This document shows, piece by piece, positions 45,708 through 54,986 of a stretch of 64,000 nt of DNA (within the stretch, counting starts at the first letter, position 1; the number at the start of each line of letters is the position of its first letter). Location of the stretch: NCBI RefSeq assembly GCF_005405225.1, contig NZ_BJDQ01000004.1, forward strand, positions 94,682-158,681, read 5' to 3'. A program made the translations under genes and the position numbers. Under the pieces are notes generated by a model that saw only the letters and a list, made by a program, of their open reading frames with translations, had not been told where the DNA came from and searched no databases. Source of the DNA: Enterococcus dongliensis (GTDB lineage: Bacteria; Bacillota; Bacilli; Lactobacillales; Enterococcaceae).

Positions 45708-46246
45708 AAACTATCTTATTGGGTATCAGTGGCAGTATCTCAGCCTATAAAGCCGCAGATATTACCAACGAATTGACGAAAATGGGCTATAAATTAGACG
45801 TTGTGATGACTAAAAATAGCACAGAGTTCATCACACCATTAGCGATCCAATCACTATCCCACCGCCGCGTCCATCTTGACGTGATGGATGAACCTGATGC
45901 GGCTTTGATCAATCATATTGCTCTAGCCAAAAATGCCGATCTTTTTTTAGTAGCACCGGCTTCAGCTAATATGGTCGGCAAATTAGCAAATGGGATTGCC
46001 GATGATTTACTATCTACTGTTGCGTTGGCTTTATTGCCTGATACGCCTAAAATCATAGCACCAGCGATGAATACCTACATGTACCAAAATCCGATTGTCC
46101 AACGTAATCTCAAAACACTAAAAGACGTCGGTTACCAAGAAATCGTACCAAGAGAAGCTTTACTAGCTTGCGGTGATTATGGTCGCGGTGCTTTAGCAAA
46201 TGTTTCTGATATCGTACATGTAGTAAATTCAAAATTAAAGGAGTAA
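45704..46246 (+). CDS. coaC: Phosphopantothenoylcysteine decarboxylase
   Basis: Flavin-dependent decarboxylase giving 4'-phosphopantetheine, the third step to coenzyme A. In 180 aa I see the FMN-binding opening ILLGISGSISAYKAADITNE, the active-site segment INHIALAKNADLFLVAPASA, NMVGKLANGIADDLLSTVAL, and PAMNTYMYQNPIVQRNL. The substrate-clamp cysteine region ACGDYGRGAL completes it. It overlaps coaB by 4 bp, and the pantothenate transporter gene begins 4 nt after its stop, so the three act in one pathway. Confidence 0.94.
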   Translation: MKTILLGISGSISAYKAADITNELTKMGYKLDVVMTKNSTEFITPLAIQSLSHRRVHLDVMDEPDAALINHIALAKNADLFLVAPASANMVGKLANGIADDLLSTVALALLPDTPKIIAPAMNTYMYQNPIVQRNLKTLKDVGYQEIVPREALLACGDYGRGALANVSDIVHVVNSKLKE

Positions 46247-46249
46247 CAA

Positions 46250-46873
46250 ATGAAAGAGAACAATGTAAGAGGCTTTACTTTAACGGCGATGTTTTTAGCA
46301 ATCATGATTATTTTAGCGGTCACGCCGCTTGGCTTTATCCCAATTGGTCCAATCAATGCGACGACGATGCACATTCCAGTCATCATTGCTTCGATTGTTT
46401 TGGGACCGCGTATTGGAGCAGGATTAGGAACGATCTTTGGGGTGATCAGTTTGGCACGATCGACGATTCTTATTACACCGATGTCCTTTGTCTTCTCTCC
46501 TTTTATTGCAAATCCATTGACAAACCAAGGAGATTGGCGCGCTGTACTAATCGCTATCATCCCTCGGGTGTTGATTGGTGTCGTACCTTATTTTGTCTAT
46601 CGAGGACTTCATCACTTGATGAAACAAAAAGCACGCCCTATCAGTTTATTCATTGCTGGAGTAGCAGGCTCTATGACTAATACTATTTTGGTGATGAATC
46701 TGATTTTTCTTTTCTTTAAAGATAGTTATGCCAATGTCTTACAAGTTACAGCAGATGCTGTTTATGGAGTCATTTTAGGAATTATTTTTGGCAGCGGCTT
46801 AGTTGAAGCTGTCGTTGCCGGTATCGCAACAATGGGAGTCTGTGCCGTCTTGTTACGCTTGATGAAAAAATAA
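46250..46873 (+). CDS. panT: ECF transporter S component, pantothenate-specific (PanT-like)
   Basis: Substrate-binding membrane protein of an energy-coupling-factor importer, 207 aa, six hydrophobic segments. The S-component hallmark is the opening RGFTLTAMFLAIMIILAVTP with the small-residue motif near the N-terminus that docks to the ECF T subunit. IPIGPINATTMHIPVIIASI and VLGPRIGAGLGTIFGVISL line the vitamin pocket. The A and T subunits are encoded elsewhere. The pantothenate assignment comes from its place in the coaB-coaC operon, matching known PanT genes of lactic acid bacteria. Confidence 0.88.
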   Translation: MKENNVRGFTLTAMFLAIMIILAVTPLGFIPIGPINATTMHIPVIIASIVLGPRIGAGLGTIFGVISLARSTILITPMSFVFSPFIANPLTNQGDWRAVLIAIIPRVLIGVVPYFVYRGLHHLMKQKARPISLFIAGVAGSMTNTILVMNLIFLFFKDSYANVLQVTADAVYGVILGIIFGSGLVEAVVAGIATMGVCAVLLRLMKK

Positions 46874-46917
46874 AAAAACTTGCTAGAAACTTAAATTGGT
46901 TTCTAGCAAGTTTTTTT
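46872..46917. terminator. Bidirectional terminator between panT and murB
   Basis: Perfect 19-bp stem (46872-46890 with 46899-46917), core AACTTGCTAGAAAC/GTTTCTAGCAAGTT with A and T tails. It serves both convergent genes and reaches the murB stop. Confidence 0.92.
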
Positions 46918-47821
46918 ATTTTGGTTCTTCTCCTAAGATCCGAACTTCTGTTTCTAAAGCCACATCAAATTTTTCTTTAATCGTTTGTTTGATATGGGCA
47001 ATCAATTCAATATAATCAGTTGCTGTAGCGTGATTGATATTCACAATAAATCCTGCATGTTTTTCAGAAATTTGCGCGCCTCCCCAAACTAAGCCTTGTA
47101 AGCCTGCATCTTGGATCAGTTTACCTGTAAAATGTCCGACTGGGCGTTTGAACACACTGCCACATGAAGGATATTCCAACGGTTGTTTCAACTCACGCAG
47201 CTCAGTAAGTTCAGTCATTCTTTTTTTAATCTGCTCCGGCTCACCAGAAGTCAAAGTAAATCGCGCACTCAATACGATCGCTGGTTGTTCTTGAATCGCA
47301 GAATGACGGTAGGAAAAGTTCATCTGATCTTTGTCCCATGTCTCAAACGTTCCATCTGCTAATAGTACATCAACAGATTCAAAAACATCCTCTAATTGAC
47401 CATCATACGCACCGGCATTCATAAAGACGGCTCCACCGATACTCCCAGGAATACCACAAGCAAATTCAAAGCCAGTCAATGCATGATCCAACGCAACATA
47501 AGTGGTATCGGTTAGTTTGGCACCAGCTTGAGCAATAATCGTATGATCTTCTACACGAATGGTCGTCATATCTGACAACATGATTACCACACCGCGAATT
47601 CCACCATCTTTGACGATCAGATTGCTGGCATTGCCTAAAACAATCCATGGTAGATTATTTAAACGACAGTAGTCGACTATTGCTTTTACTTCTTCATTGT
47701 CTTTAGGAAATGCTAAAGCATCCACCGGACCACCAGTTTTTGTAAAGGTATAATTCATTAACGGTTCATCCAAAAGGATTTTCAAGTTAGGTAAGGTTTC
47801 TGTCAATGCTGATATTTTCAC
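46916..47821 (-). CDS. murB: UDP-N-acetylenolpyruvoylglucosamine reductase
   Basis: FAD/NADPH enzyme that makes UDP-N-acetylmuramate, the second committed step of peptidoglycan synthesis. From a GTG start at 47821 (AAAGG nine nt upstream) the protein is 301 aa. It shows the FAD loop VLGNASNLIVKDGGIRGVVI, FACGIPGSIGGAVFMNAGAY, SYRHSAIQ, the catalytic-serine motif EYPSCGSVFKRP and the C-terminal ISEKHAGFIVNI. The open frame extends to 47956, but that part overlaps the next gene and has no start signals. The start choice is inferred from the ribosome binding site. Confidence 0.93.
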   Translation of the reverse strand: MKISALTETLPNLKILLDEPLMNYTFTKTGGPVDALAFPKDNEEVKAIVDYCRLNNLPWIVLGNASNLIVKDGGIRGVVIMLSDMTTIRVEDHTIIAQAGAKLTDTTYVALDHALTGFEFACGIPGSIGGAVFMNAGAYDGQLEDVFESVDVLLADGTFETWDKDQMNFSYRHSAIQEQPAIVLSARFTLTSGEPEQIKKRMTELTELRELKQPLEYPSCGSVFKRPVGHFTGKLIQDAGLQGLVWGGAQISEKHAGFIVNINHATATDYIELIAHIKQTIKEKFDVALETEVRILGEEPK

Positions 47822-47906
47822 TTTGATAAGCCTTTCTCGTTCACTACGGGTAAATTTTTCAAATGTCTTTGCTATTTTAGCACGCGAGAAAAAAACTTGC
47901 CACCCC

Positions 47907-48818
47907 TTATAATTGATGACGAATATGTTGTTGAAGCATCTGAGCACATAATTCATGACTCAACAAAACATTTTTTTGTCTTAAATCAACGTCTTTTCCT
48001 TTCAAAGCAGCTATAAAGTGCTGGACCAACTGTTCAAATCCGCCTTTTTCTAATGTCGTCGTCCAATCACCAAAGCGCTGGATTTCTTCTTTTTGTCCAC
48101 GTTTGATAGTCAAATCCGTCAATTGATCCACAATCATCGTTTGTTTTGATGAACTTACATGATAGCGTTCCATTTTTCCTCCGCTCATCAAATCCATTGA
48201 TAATAGGCATTCACTCGTTGCTGTTGAAAGCTGCATCTGAGCATAGACCATCTTCCCATTTTCCTCACGAATCTTTGAGTGTACGCTCATGATTTCATCG
48301 TCTAATAAATAAACTGCTGTATCAACTAAATGAATGAACAGATCATAAATGCCGTACTGTGTAGCCATCCCATGATCTGGTTCGTTTTTTTCTAAGTGAA
48401 TAACGCGTTTTTGTTCTAATTGCTTCAATTGTTCAACCATTGGCGCAAAACGACGATTAAAACCGACCATGAACAAAAGATTTTTTTCTTGAGCAAGTTT
48501 TTGCAATGTCTGGACTTCCTGAAAGTCTTCACTGACAGGTTTATCAATAAAAACTGCCACTCCTGCTTCTAAACATTTTTTAGCGATTTCAAAATGCACA
48601 CTGGTCGCTACGTGGATAAAACAAGCGTCAATCTTTTCTGCCAACAATTGATCGATTGTTTCAACCGTATTCTCAAAATTATGTTCTTTTGCAAGTGCCT
48701 CTCGTACCTTATCATTGCGTGTCGCAAAAATAAACGTCGCTTCCTTGCGTATTTTTGTATAGGTGGGTAAGTAAGCTTTTTGTGCGATCCCGCCAATACC
48801 AATCACTCCGATTTTCAT
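47907..48818 (-). CDS. Gfo/Idh/MocA-family oxidoreductase
   Basis: NAD(P)-dependent dehydrogenase of about 303 aa. An N-terminal Rossmann fold (KIGVIGIGGIAQKAYLPTYT) is followed by the family EKP-like motif, here AVFIDKPVSEDFQEVQ, and GFNRRFAPMVEQL. The C-terminal alpha/beta domain includes GIYDLFIHLVDTAVYLL, the usual location of a catalytic histidine. Substrates are often sugars or sugar derivatives; none is indicated by context. The ATG at 48818 has AAGGAGTG upstream. It precedes murB on the same strand by 85 nt. Confidence 0.88.
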   Translation of the reverse strand: MKIGVIGIGGIAQKAYLPTYTKIRKEATFIFATRNDKVREALAKEHNFENTVETIDQLLAEKIDACFIHVATSVHFEIAKKCLEAGVAVFIDKPVSEDFQEVQTLQKLAQEKNLLFMVGFNRRFAPMVEQLKQLEQKRVIHLEKNEPDHGMATQYGIYDLFIHLVDTAVYLLDDEIMSVHSKIREENGKMVYAQMQLSTATSECLLSMDLMSGGKMERYHVSSSKQTMIVDQLTDLTIKRGQKEEIQRFGDWTTTLEKGGFEQLVQHFIAALKGKDVDLRQKNVLLSHELCAQMLQQHIRHQL

Positions 48819-48982
48819 ACTAACACTCCTTATATATTCTATTATCTTATTCTTCATCTGTTTATTTTTAATTAAAAAAAGATTCTGCTCTAGTTGAAAT
48901 AAATGGAACTTTCTTTGCTTTCTCGACTTTTTTCGTTACAATTAGTCCATGATTGAATCTATTATTGTTGGAGGAATGTCTT

Positions 48983-49738
48983 GTGAAATTGATTTCTTGG
49001 AACGTCAATGGACTACGTGCCGTGATGAAAAAGAATTTTATGGAAGTTTTTAATGAATTAGATGCTGATTTTTTCTGTCTGCAAGAAACAAAATTACAAG
49101 CTGGTCAGATTGAAATGGATCTACCTGGCTATTATGACTACTGGAACTACGCTGAGAAAAAAGGGTATTCTGGCACGGCGATTTTTACCAAACATAAACC
49201 AATCAGTGTCGCTTATGGTCTAGGTATCGAAGAACATGATCAAGAAGGCCGTGTCATTACTTTAGAATATCCTGAATATTACGTAATCACCTGTTACACG
49301 CCAAATTCACAAAATGAATTAAAGCGGCTGGACTATCGTATGACTTGGGAAGATGCCTTTTTAACTTACTTGAACCAATTAAAAGAACAAAAACCGGTCA
49401 TTTTTTGCGGAGATTTGAATGTCGCCCATGAAAACATCGACTTAAAAAACTGGAAGACCAATCAAAAAAATGCAGGATTTACTCCCCAAGAACGCGAGAA
49501 ATTTTATACCTTATTAGAGAATGGGTATATCGATACTTTCCGATATTTTTATCCTGAACAAGCCGGCATTTACTCATGGTGGAGCTATCGTTTTAATGCA
49601 CGTAAAAATAATGCCGGTTGGCGTATCGACTATTTTATCGTTTCTAACCAGTTGCAAGATCAATTACAAGACGCAAAGATTCATACCGAGATTTTCGGCA
49701 GTGACCACTGTCCAGTTGAATTAGATATCAACCTTTAA
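48983..49738 (+). CDS. exoA: Exodeoxyribonuclease III
   Basis: AP endonuclease and 3'-5' exonuclease of base-excision repair, 251 aa, in the exonuclease-endonuclease-phosphatase fold. Key motifs are [22 protein letters not shown] (metal-binding Glu), [16 protein letters not shown], the catalytic [22 protein letters not shown] and the terminal [12 protein letters not shown] with its histidine. I chose the GTG at 48983 because GGAGGAATG lies upstream; the open frame to 48953 has no such site. The next exonuclease gene follows 72 nt downstream, possibly in the same unit. Confidence 0.94.
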   Translation: MKLISWNVNGLRAVMKKNFMEVFNELDADFFCLQETKLQAGQIEMDLPGYYDYWNYAEKKGYSGTAIFTKHKPISVAYGLGIEEHDQEGRVITLEYPEYYVITCYTPNSQNELKRLDYRMTWEDAFLTYLNQLKEQKPVIFCGDLNVAHENIDLKNWKTNQKNAGFTPQEREKFYTLLENGYIDTFRYFYPEQAGIYSWWSYRFNARKNNAGWRIDYFIVSNQLQDQLQDAKIHTEIFGSDHCPVELDINL

Positions 49739-49810
49739 AATTTCTGAATCTTTTTGACACAAGGCTTTTATCAATGAATAGTGTTAAAACAAGACGAAGA
49801 GGTGAACCTA

Positions 49811-50344
49811 TTGAATTTTATCGCAATGGACTTTGAAACAGCAAACTATCAAGCCCACAGTGCCTGTTCATTGGCACTTGTAATGGTAAAAAATAGTCAA
49901 ATTGTTGGCGAGTATTATTCGATGATCAAACCAGAAACTGACTTTTTTTGGAAAAATATCCAGATTCATGGTATTCATCCAGAAGATGTCGCAAATGCCC
50001 CAAAATTTCCTGAAGTATGGCAAGAAATCCAACATTATTATCAAAATAATCGTTTGATTGTCGCTCATAATGCTGGGTTTGATACGACGGTCTTAGCTGG
50101 CTGTCTAGACTATTATCAACTCGATCAACCTTCATATCTTTCTCTTTGCACAGTCCGAACAAGTCGGCGGTTGTTTCCTGAGATGCCAAATCATCGCTTG
50201 AATACTGTCTGTAATAAGCTAAACATCCCATTAGAGCATCACCATGACGCTTTAGAAGATAGTCGTGCCTGTGCAAAAATTTTACTTTATCAAGAAGATC
50301 ACTTTGGGGTCGATCCATTGAAGAAATTAGTTTTACCCATGTAA
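49811..50344 (+). CDS. 3'-5' exonuclease, DnaQ-like (DNA polymerase III epsilon-type)
   Basis: Stand-alone DEDD exonuclease of about 177 aa. Exo I is IAMDFETANYQAHSACSLAL (D-x-E), Exo II lies in IVAHNAGFDTTVLAGCLDYY, and Exo III is HRLNTVCNKL then HHDALEDSRACA, giving the DEDDh form. The start is a TTG at 49811, with GAGGTG six nt upstream; the frame open to 49781 has no better start. It may proofread or degrade nucleic acid during repair. It is followed by a hairpin terminator and is convergent with an acetyltransferase. Confidence 0.88.
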   Translation: MNFIAMDFETANYQAHSACSLALVMVKNSQIVGEYYSMIKPETDFFWKNIQIHGIHPEDVANAPKFPEVWQEIQHYYQNNRLIVAHNAGFDTTVLAGCLDYYQLDQPSYLSLCTVRTSRRLFPEMPNHRLNTVCNKLNIPLEHHHDALEDSRACAKILLYQEDHFGVDPLKKLVLPM

Positions 50345-50369
50345 GCGAAGCCTTCAGCTTCGCTTTTTT
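50343..50369 (+). terminator. Terminator after the DnaQ-like exonuclease gene
   Basis: 8-bp stem AAGCGAAG/CTTCGCTT at 50343-50350 and 50358-50365, followed by T6, overlapping the stop codon. Confidence 0.8.
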
Positions 50370-50889
50370 AATTGATCAATCTGCTCATTAATAAGACATC
50401 AAGAAAGTCGCCATGCAATGTTTTTGCTCCACGTGCCATCGTCGCTTCTGTTATAAAACTAAATTTTTCATACAAATATCGTGCGCGCTCATTTCTTTTT
50501 TGAACCGTTAATTCTAAACGACGTAAAGAAGATTCCTTTTCACTCCAGTCGATGACTTCTGCTAGCAAGGTACTTCCCAGACCGATTCCCCAAAATTCTT
50601 TCAACACACTTACGCCAATTTCACCAATATGTGCCACGGCAGATTCCCTTGCCGCTTTGACAGAAGCCATCCCGATTATTTTTTCATCCGCAAAAGCCAA
50701 TAAAAGCAGATTATTTTCACTTTCATATAAATCTGCTAATTGCAGTGCCAACAACTCTGTGTTTAACCCTAAACCTGCTTCATCCATAATCAAAAAATCT
50801 GTTTCTTGAGCAATTTTGCGACTGACTTGTAATAATTCTGCGGCATCGTCAGGAATGGCTTCTCTTAACGTAATCTCAATGTCGCTCAT
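50368..50889 (-). CDS. GNAT-family N-acetyltransferase
   Basis: Acetyl-CoA-dependent transferase of 173 aa with the GNAT acetyl-CoA motif A, GEIGVSVLKEFWGIGLGSTLLAEV, split here by the 20-residue quotation limit into GEIGVSVLKEFWGIGLG and STLLAEV, and the C-terminal RRLELTVQKRNERARYLYEK. Its ATG overlaps the tsaE stop by 4 bp, so it is translated with tsaE. In many Firmicutes the tsaE-tsaB-rimI genes cluster, but this protein lacks clear RimI features and its substrate is unknown. Confidence 0.85.
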   Translation of the reverse strand: MSDIEITLREAIPDDAAELLQVSRKIAQETDFLIMDEAGLGLNTELLALQLADLYESENNLLLLAFADEKIIGMASVKAARESAVAHIGEIGVSVLKEFWGIGLGSTLLAEVIDWSEKESSLRRLELTVQKRNERARYLYEKFSFITEATMARGAKTLHGDFLDVLLMSRLIN

Positions 50890-51353
50890 TTTGTTTCCCA
50901 CGCGTTTAAGATACGTGCCTGAAATTTTTCCGCTTTATCTCCATGGATGAGCCACTCGACTTGACGCAGCTGTTCCTCTTGCTCATCTTTTGCTAGAATC
51001 AGTTCCAAATAATCTTCTGGCAAGTATTCTCCTAATTGTTTGCCCCATTCGATTACTGAAAGGCCTTCCCCTTCAAAATAATCATCTAGCCCTAAATCAT
51101 CTGCCCCAGACTCAATTCGATAGACATCCATATGATAAAGCGGCAAACGCCCTTGTTGGTACTCACGAATAATCGTATAGGTCGGACTTTTTATCATTTG
51201 ATCAATTCCTAGACCTAGAGCGATTCCTTTAGTTAATGTTGTTTTTCCTGCCCCAAGGTCACCGGTCAACACTAAATTATCACCTGGTTCTGCTACTGAA
51301 CCAATAATTTTTCCTAATTTTTCTGTTGCATTTGTATTTACTAAAGTTAACAC
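50886..51353 (-). CDS. tsaE: tRNA threonylcarbamoyladenosine biosynthesis ATPase TsaE
   Basis: P-loop ATPase that drives the TsaB-TsaD complex in making t6A at position 37 of ANN-decoding tRNAs. The 155-aa protein has Walker A GDLGAGKTT (31-39), then KSPTYTIIREYQ, the YHMDVYRI segment, GLDDYFEGEGLSVIEWGKQL and the LELIL strand. It starts from a GTG with GAGGGG upstream. It is followed by an overlapping acetyltransferase gene. The tsaB and tsaD genes are not in this window. Confidence 0.93.
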   Translation of the reverse strand: MLTLVNTNATEKLGKIIGSVAEPGDNLVLTGDLGAGKTTLTKGIALGLGIDQMIKSPTYTIIREYQQGRLPLYHMDVYRIESGADDLGLDDYFEGEGLSVIEWGKQLGEYLPEDYLELILAKDEQEEQLRQVEWLIHGDKAEKFQARILNAWETK

Positions 51354-51483
51354 TATTTCCCCTCTTTTCTTTTACCAATTCAGTATACCGATTTAAAACA
51401 AGAGAGCAAAGTAAAAAATTCCCTGATTCTGTGATGATCGAACAAACAACAGCTGATTCTGTATCAAAAATAAGTTTTTGACA

Positions 51484-51530
51484 GTAAAAAAGCAAGAATT
51501 CGAGGGTAGTCGAATTCTTGCTTTTTATAG
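51484..51530. terminator. Terminator after pta
   Basis: Perfect 16-bp stem 51487-51502/51511-51526 (core AGCAAGAATTCG/CGAATTCTTGCT), A and T tails on both sides, about 20 nt past the pta stop. Confidence 0.9.
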
Positions 51531-51550
51531 TTACTGACCAAAAAGATTGA

Positions 51551-52531
51551 TTAGTTCATCAATGATTGGGCTGCTGTGATGATTGAAAGTTTATAGACAT
51601 CTTCTTCATTAGAACCACGAGAAAGATCGGAGATTGGTTTATTCAATCCTTGTAAGATCGGTCCAATTGCTTCGAATCCACCGAAACGTTGTGCAATCTT
51701 ATAACCGATATTTCCTGATTGTAATTCAGGGAAAACAAATACAGTTGCTTGACCTGCTACTTTTGATTCAGGAGCTTTCAGCTGTGCCACACCTGGGATA
51801 TAGGCAGCATCAAATTGTAATTCTCCATCAATCAAGTAATCTGGTGCTAATTCTTGTGCAAGTTTTGTTGCTTCTGCAACTTTTTCAACTTCTGGTGCTT
51901 TTGCAGAACCTTTAGTTGAGAAGCTCATCATTGCAACTTTTGGTTCGATATCGAACAATTCTGCAGTCTTAGCTGATTCTACAGCGATTTCTGCTAATTC
52001 TTGTGCACTTGGGTTCACGTTGATGGCACAATCAGAGAACAAATATTTTTCTTGATCACGACCACGAACCATCAAGAACGCTCCACTTGTACGGCTAACG
52101 CCTGGTTTTGTTTTAATGATTTGTAAAGCTGGACGAACAGTGTCCCCAGTTGAATGAATTGCTCCAGAGACCATCCCTTCAGTAATGCCCATATAAGTTA
52201 ACATTGTACCAAAATAGTTTTCATCTTTAAGCATTTTTTCAGCGTCTTCTTTGCTGACTTTTCCTTTACGACGTTCAACAAAAGCTTCTACCATCTCATC
52301 CCAACGATCAAAGTTGTCAGGATCGATAATTGTGAAGTTCTCTAAAGCGATTCCACGAATGCTTGCAGCTTTTTCGATTTCTGCTAAATTACCAATCAAG
52401 ACAGGTTCAATCAATTCTTCTGCCTTTAAACGAGATGCCGCACCTAAAATACGTGCGTCAGTTGCTTCAGGAAATGCCACTTTAATGTTGCGACGAATAA
52501 TTTTAAATTTCAAACTGTCAAATAGATCCAC
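51551..52531 (-). CDS. pta: Phosphate acetyltransferase
   Basis: Interconverts acetyl-CoA and acetyl phosphate; with acetate kinase it yields ATP, and it can use acetyl phosphate from phosphoketolase. The 326-aa short (class I) form opens with a GTG start and DLFDSLKFKIIRRNIKVAFP. It shows GMVSGAIHSTGDTVRPALQI, the phosphate-binding SGAFLMVRG, VAMMSFSTKGSAKAPEVEKV, and FVFPELQSGNIGYKIAQRFG near the active site. It is monocistronic, lying between ung and tsaE on the same strand, with a strong terminator. Confidence 0.95.
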   Translation of the reverse strand: MDLFDSLKFKIIRRNIKVAFPEATDARILGAASRLKAEELIEPVLIGNLAEIEKAASIRGIALENFTIIDPDNFDRWDEMVEAFVERRKGKVSKEDAEKMLKDENYFGTMLTYMGITEGMVSGAIHSTGDTVRPALQIIKTKPGVSRTSGAFLMVRGRDQEKYLFSDCAINVNPSAQELAEIAVESAKTAELFDIEPKVAMMSFSTKGSAKAPEVEKVAEATKLAQELAPDYLIDGELQFDAAYIPGVAQLKAPESKVAGQATVFVFPELQSGNIGYKIAQRFGGFEAIGPILQGLNKPISDLSRGSNEEDVYKLSIITAAQSLMN

Positions 52532-52689
52532 GATAAAACCCTCCAGATATTTATTTCTTATTAATCATACAACACTTCATCCAAAAAGAAAAGAACAGAA
52601 TAAAATACCTGTACTACTAATTAGAATCTAGTAAATATGAATTAAGCACATTTTCACACACTGTCTCTATAACAGAAACCGTTGTCATA

Positions 52690-53370
52690 TCACACTGTTT
52701 CAGGTAATTGCCAATCAATCGGCGTCTCTCCCCACTTCGTTAAAAATTGATTTGTTCTTGAAAATGGCTTTGATCCAAAGAACCCGCGATGAGCCGATAG
52801 CGGGGAAGGATGAACAGATTTGATAATGGCATGTTTACTAGTGTCGATCATTTTGCTTTTTTCTTGAGCCGATTTCCCCCATAAGATAAAAACGATTGGC
52901 TTTTCTCTTTCATTTAATCGCTCAATGATTGCATCTGTTAATTGTTCCCAGCCCTTTCCTCGATGAGAATATGCTTGCCCTTCTCGAACGGTTAAAACAG
53001 TATTCAACAATAACACGCCTTGTTTTGCCCAGCTTACTAGATTGCCGTGTTGTACGGGAGGGATTCCTAAATCATTTTGCATTTCTTGATAAATATTACG
53101 TAATGACGGAGGGATTTTCACTCCTGGTTGTACAGAAAAAGACAACCCATGGGCTTGATTGATTCCATGATATGGATCTTGTCCTAAAATAACGACTTTG
53201 ACTTTGTCAAAAGGAGTTAACTCCAACGCTTCAAAAATATGGTACATATCCGGATGAATCGTTTGCGTCCGATATTCTTCTTTTAAAAATTCTCGTAAAT
53301 TCAAATAATATGGCGCTTGAAACTGATCTGCCAAAACTTTCTGCCAATCATTATGGATGATTTCTTTCAT
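52690..53370 (-). CDS. ung: Uracil-DNA glycosylase
   Basis: Family 1 enzyme that removes uracil from DNA, the first step of base-excision repair. The 226-aa protein has the water-activating loop [18 protein letters not shown] (catalytic Asp65), the Ser-Pro loop, [27 protein letters not shown], and the minor-groove intercalation loop [17 protein letters not shown]. All key family motifs are present. I chose the ATG at 53370, with GGGAG upstream. It stands alone, 158 bp upstream of pta. Confidence 0.96.
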   Translation of the reverse strand: MKEIIHNDWQKVLADQFQAPYYLNLREFLKEEYRTQTIHPDMYHIFEALELTPFDKVKVVILGQDPYHGINQAHGLSFSVQPGVKIPPSLRNIYQEMQNDLGIPPVQHGNLVSWAKQGVLLLNTVLTVREGQAYSHRGKGWEQLTDAIIERLNEREKPIVFILWGKSAQEKSKMIDTSKHAIIKSVHPSPLSAHRGFFGSKPFSRTNQFLTKWGETPIDWQLPETV

Positions 53371-53524
53371 GCAATCCACTCCCAATTTTTATTAATTATG
53401 GCTGATTCTTAGTCAGAATATGCTTGCACGACTAATTCTTTTTTAAGAATCTGCTCGATAAGCTTTCCTACTCTAGGATTATGGTACACTATCGGTGTAC
53501 GATAGGAAAGCTAGGTGAATAATT

Positions 53525-54388
53525 TTGATAAAACTCATTGCCTCTGATATGGACGGTACACTGTTGAACAATCAAATGCAAGTCCCAACAGCCAATATCA
53601 AAGCCATTCAGAAAGCTCAAGCACAAGGAATCGAATTCATTGCAGCAACTGGACGTGGAATGAGTCATGCAAAAATTTCGTTGGACGAATCAAATATACG
53701 TGTACCAATGATCTTATTAAATGGTGCCCACGTTGTAAACGCTGACCGGGAGACCATCTTTACCATCCCAATCGGAAAACAAAAAACATTGGACGTGATG
53801 GATACTATTGAAAAAGCAGGACTTTACTATGAAGTTTTTACTGCTGAACATGTTTATTCAGCAAATCAACCAATGCGGATTGACTTTTTCGCTGAACATA
53901 TCTTAAGTAAAGTTCCAGAAATGTCAAAAAAAATGGCAATCGCTGCCTCTTCACAACACTTGTCTTTGACACCTATTACTTTTGTTGAAGACATCCGACA
54001 AACATTAGCTACTAATAACGAAGAAGTTTTAAAAATCATCACGTTTGACAAAAAAGGACCGGAACAACTGAAAGGAATTACTGGTGAATTAGAAAAAATA
54101 GGCGATCTTGCTATTGCGGCTTCTGAATTGACCAATATTGAAATCAATCATGTCAACGCACAAAAAGGGATTGCTTTAAAGCAATTTGCTGAAGAACGTG
54201 GGTTTACAGCTAGTCAAGTTATGGCTCTTGGCGATAATTTTAACGACGTTAGTATGTTGACGTATGCAGGTAAAAGTTTTGCAATGGGCAATGCTGCAGA
54301 AGCCATCAAAAAAATCGCTAATAACATCACTGATACCAATGAAGAAAACGGCGTAGCAACGGCAATCGATCGAATCCTTTCTGAATAA
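53525..54388 (+). CDS. Cof-type HAD-superfamily phosphatase
   Basis: Cytoplasmic sugar- or nucleotide-phosphate phosphatase of 287 aa, HAD type IIB. It has motif I IASDMDGTLLNNQMQVP (two catalytic Asp), motif II AATGRG, the Cof cap domain over about 90-200, and motifs III/IV QKGIALKQFAEERG and GDNFNDVSMLTYAGKSFAMG. The start is a TTG with AGGTG seven nt upstream. A small LURP-one-like gene follows 24 nt after its stop. The substrate cannot be told from sequence; YwpJ/YidA-like proteins are the closest type. Confidence 0.9.
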   Translation: MIKLIASDMDGTLLNNQMQVPTANIKAIQKAQAQGIEFIAATGRGMSHAKISLDESNIRVPMILLNGAHVVNADRETIFTIPIGKQKTLDVMDTIEKAGLYYEVFTAEHVYSANQPMRIDFFAEHILSKVPEMSKKMAIAASSQHLSLTPITFVEDIRQTLATNNEEVLKIITFDKKGPEQLKGITGELEKIGDLAIAASELTNIEINHVNAQKGIALKQFAEERGFTASQVMALGDNFNDVSMLTYAGKSFAMGNAAEAIKKIANNITDTNEENGVATAIDRILSE

Positions 54389-54412
54389 TCAAAATCAAAA
54401 GGTGTGACTAGC

Positions 54413-54934
54413 ATGACCGAGTTTTTTATTCAAGAAAAACAATTAAGCTCCACGACACGAACGATCGTCAAAGACAACAACGGTGTACCTTTATATTTGA
54501 TGGTAGGACACTGGGGACGTAAAGGAAACGTCCTCTCCCTCTATGCAATGGATGGTCAAATCGTCGCTTACATCAAACAAGCCAGTGTTATTTTTGGGCG
54601 TAAGTTTGAAATCTACTATAAACATACAAAAGTAGGTGTGCTGCATAAGATTTTCCATTGGCCAGGCGACTTTTATTATATCCAGCAGCTCCACTGGGCC
54701 GTTTATGGCGATATTTACAATCACAAATATAAGATCAACCACTTTAACCAATCAATTATGACAATGGACAAGGCGACTTTACTGACTGGTGACTATTATG
54801 TCTTGGATGTCACTAATCCAGCTGATGCCCCTGTTTGTATTTGTGTTGCGGCAATCATGGATTACTGGTTGTATAATCGTAACAAACATGCCAATCCAGA
54901 AACAAATCTAAAAGTAACTTTTTCTCAAAATTAA
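54413..54934 (+). CDS. LURP-one-related (tubby-like) protein
   Basis: Protein of 173 aa with the tubby-like LURP-one/DUF567 layout: repeated strand pairs each closing with a short glycine turn (FIQEKQLSSTTRTIVKDNNG, then LYLMVGHWGRKGNVLSLYAM, FGRKFEIYYKHTKVGVLHK and YVLDVTNPADAPVCICVAAI). A final hydrophobic helix resembles the buried central helix of that fold. No enzyme motif is visible; related proteins may bind membranes or phospholipids. I chose the ATG at 54413 because AAAGGTG lies eight nt upstream. It is co-directional with the HAD phosphatase gene. Confidence 0.75.
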   Translation: MTEFFIQEKQLSSTTRTIVKDNNGVPLYLMVGHWGRKGNVLSLYAMDGQIVAYIKQASVIFGRKFEIYYKHTKVGVLHKIFHWPGDFYYIQQLHWAVYGDIYNHKYKINHFNQSIMTMDKATLLTGDYYVLDVTNPADAPVCICVAAIMDYWLYNRNKHANPETNLKVTFSQN

Positions 54935-54968
54935 AAGAACTATGCCGCTGTTGGCACAGTTCTTTTTT
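54933..54968 (+). terminator. Terminator after the LURP-one-like gene
   Basis: 14-bp stem with one mismatch (AAAAGAACTATGCC with GGCACAGTTCTTTT), followed by a T run. Confidence 0.8.
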
Positions 54969-54986
54969 GTTGATCAGTTTTGATTG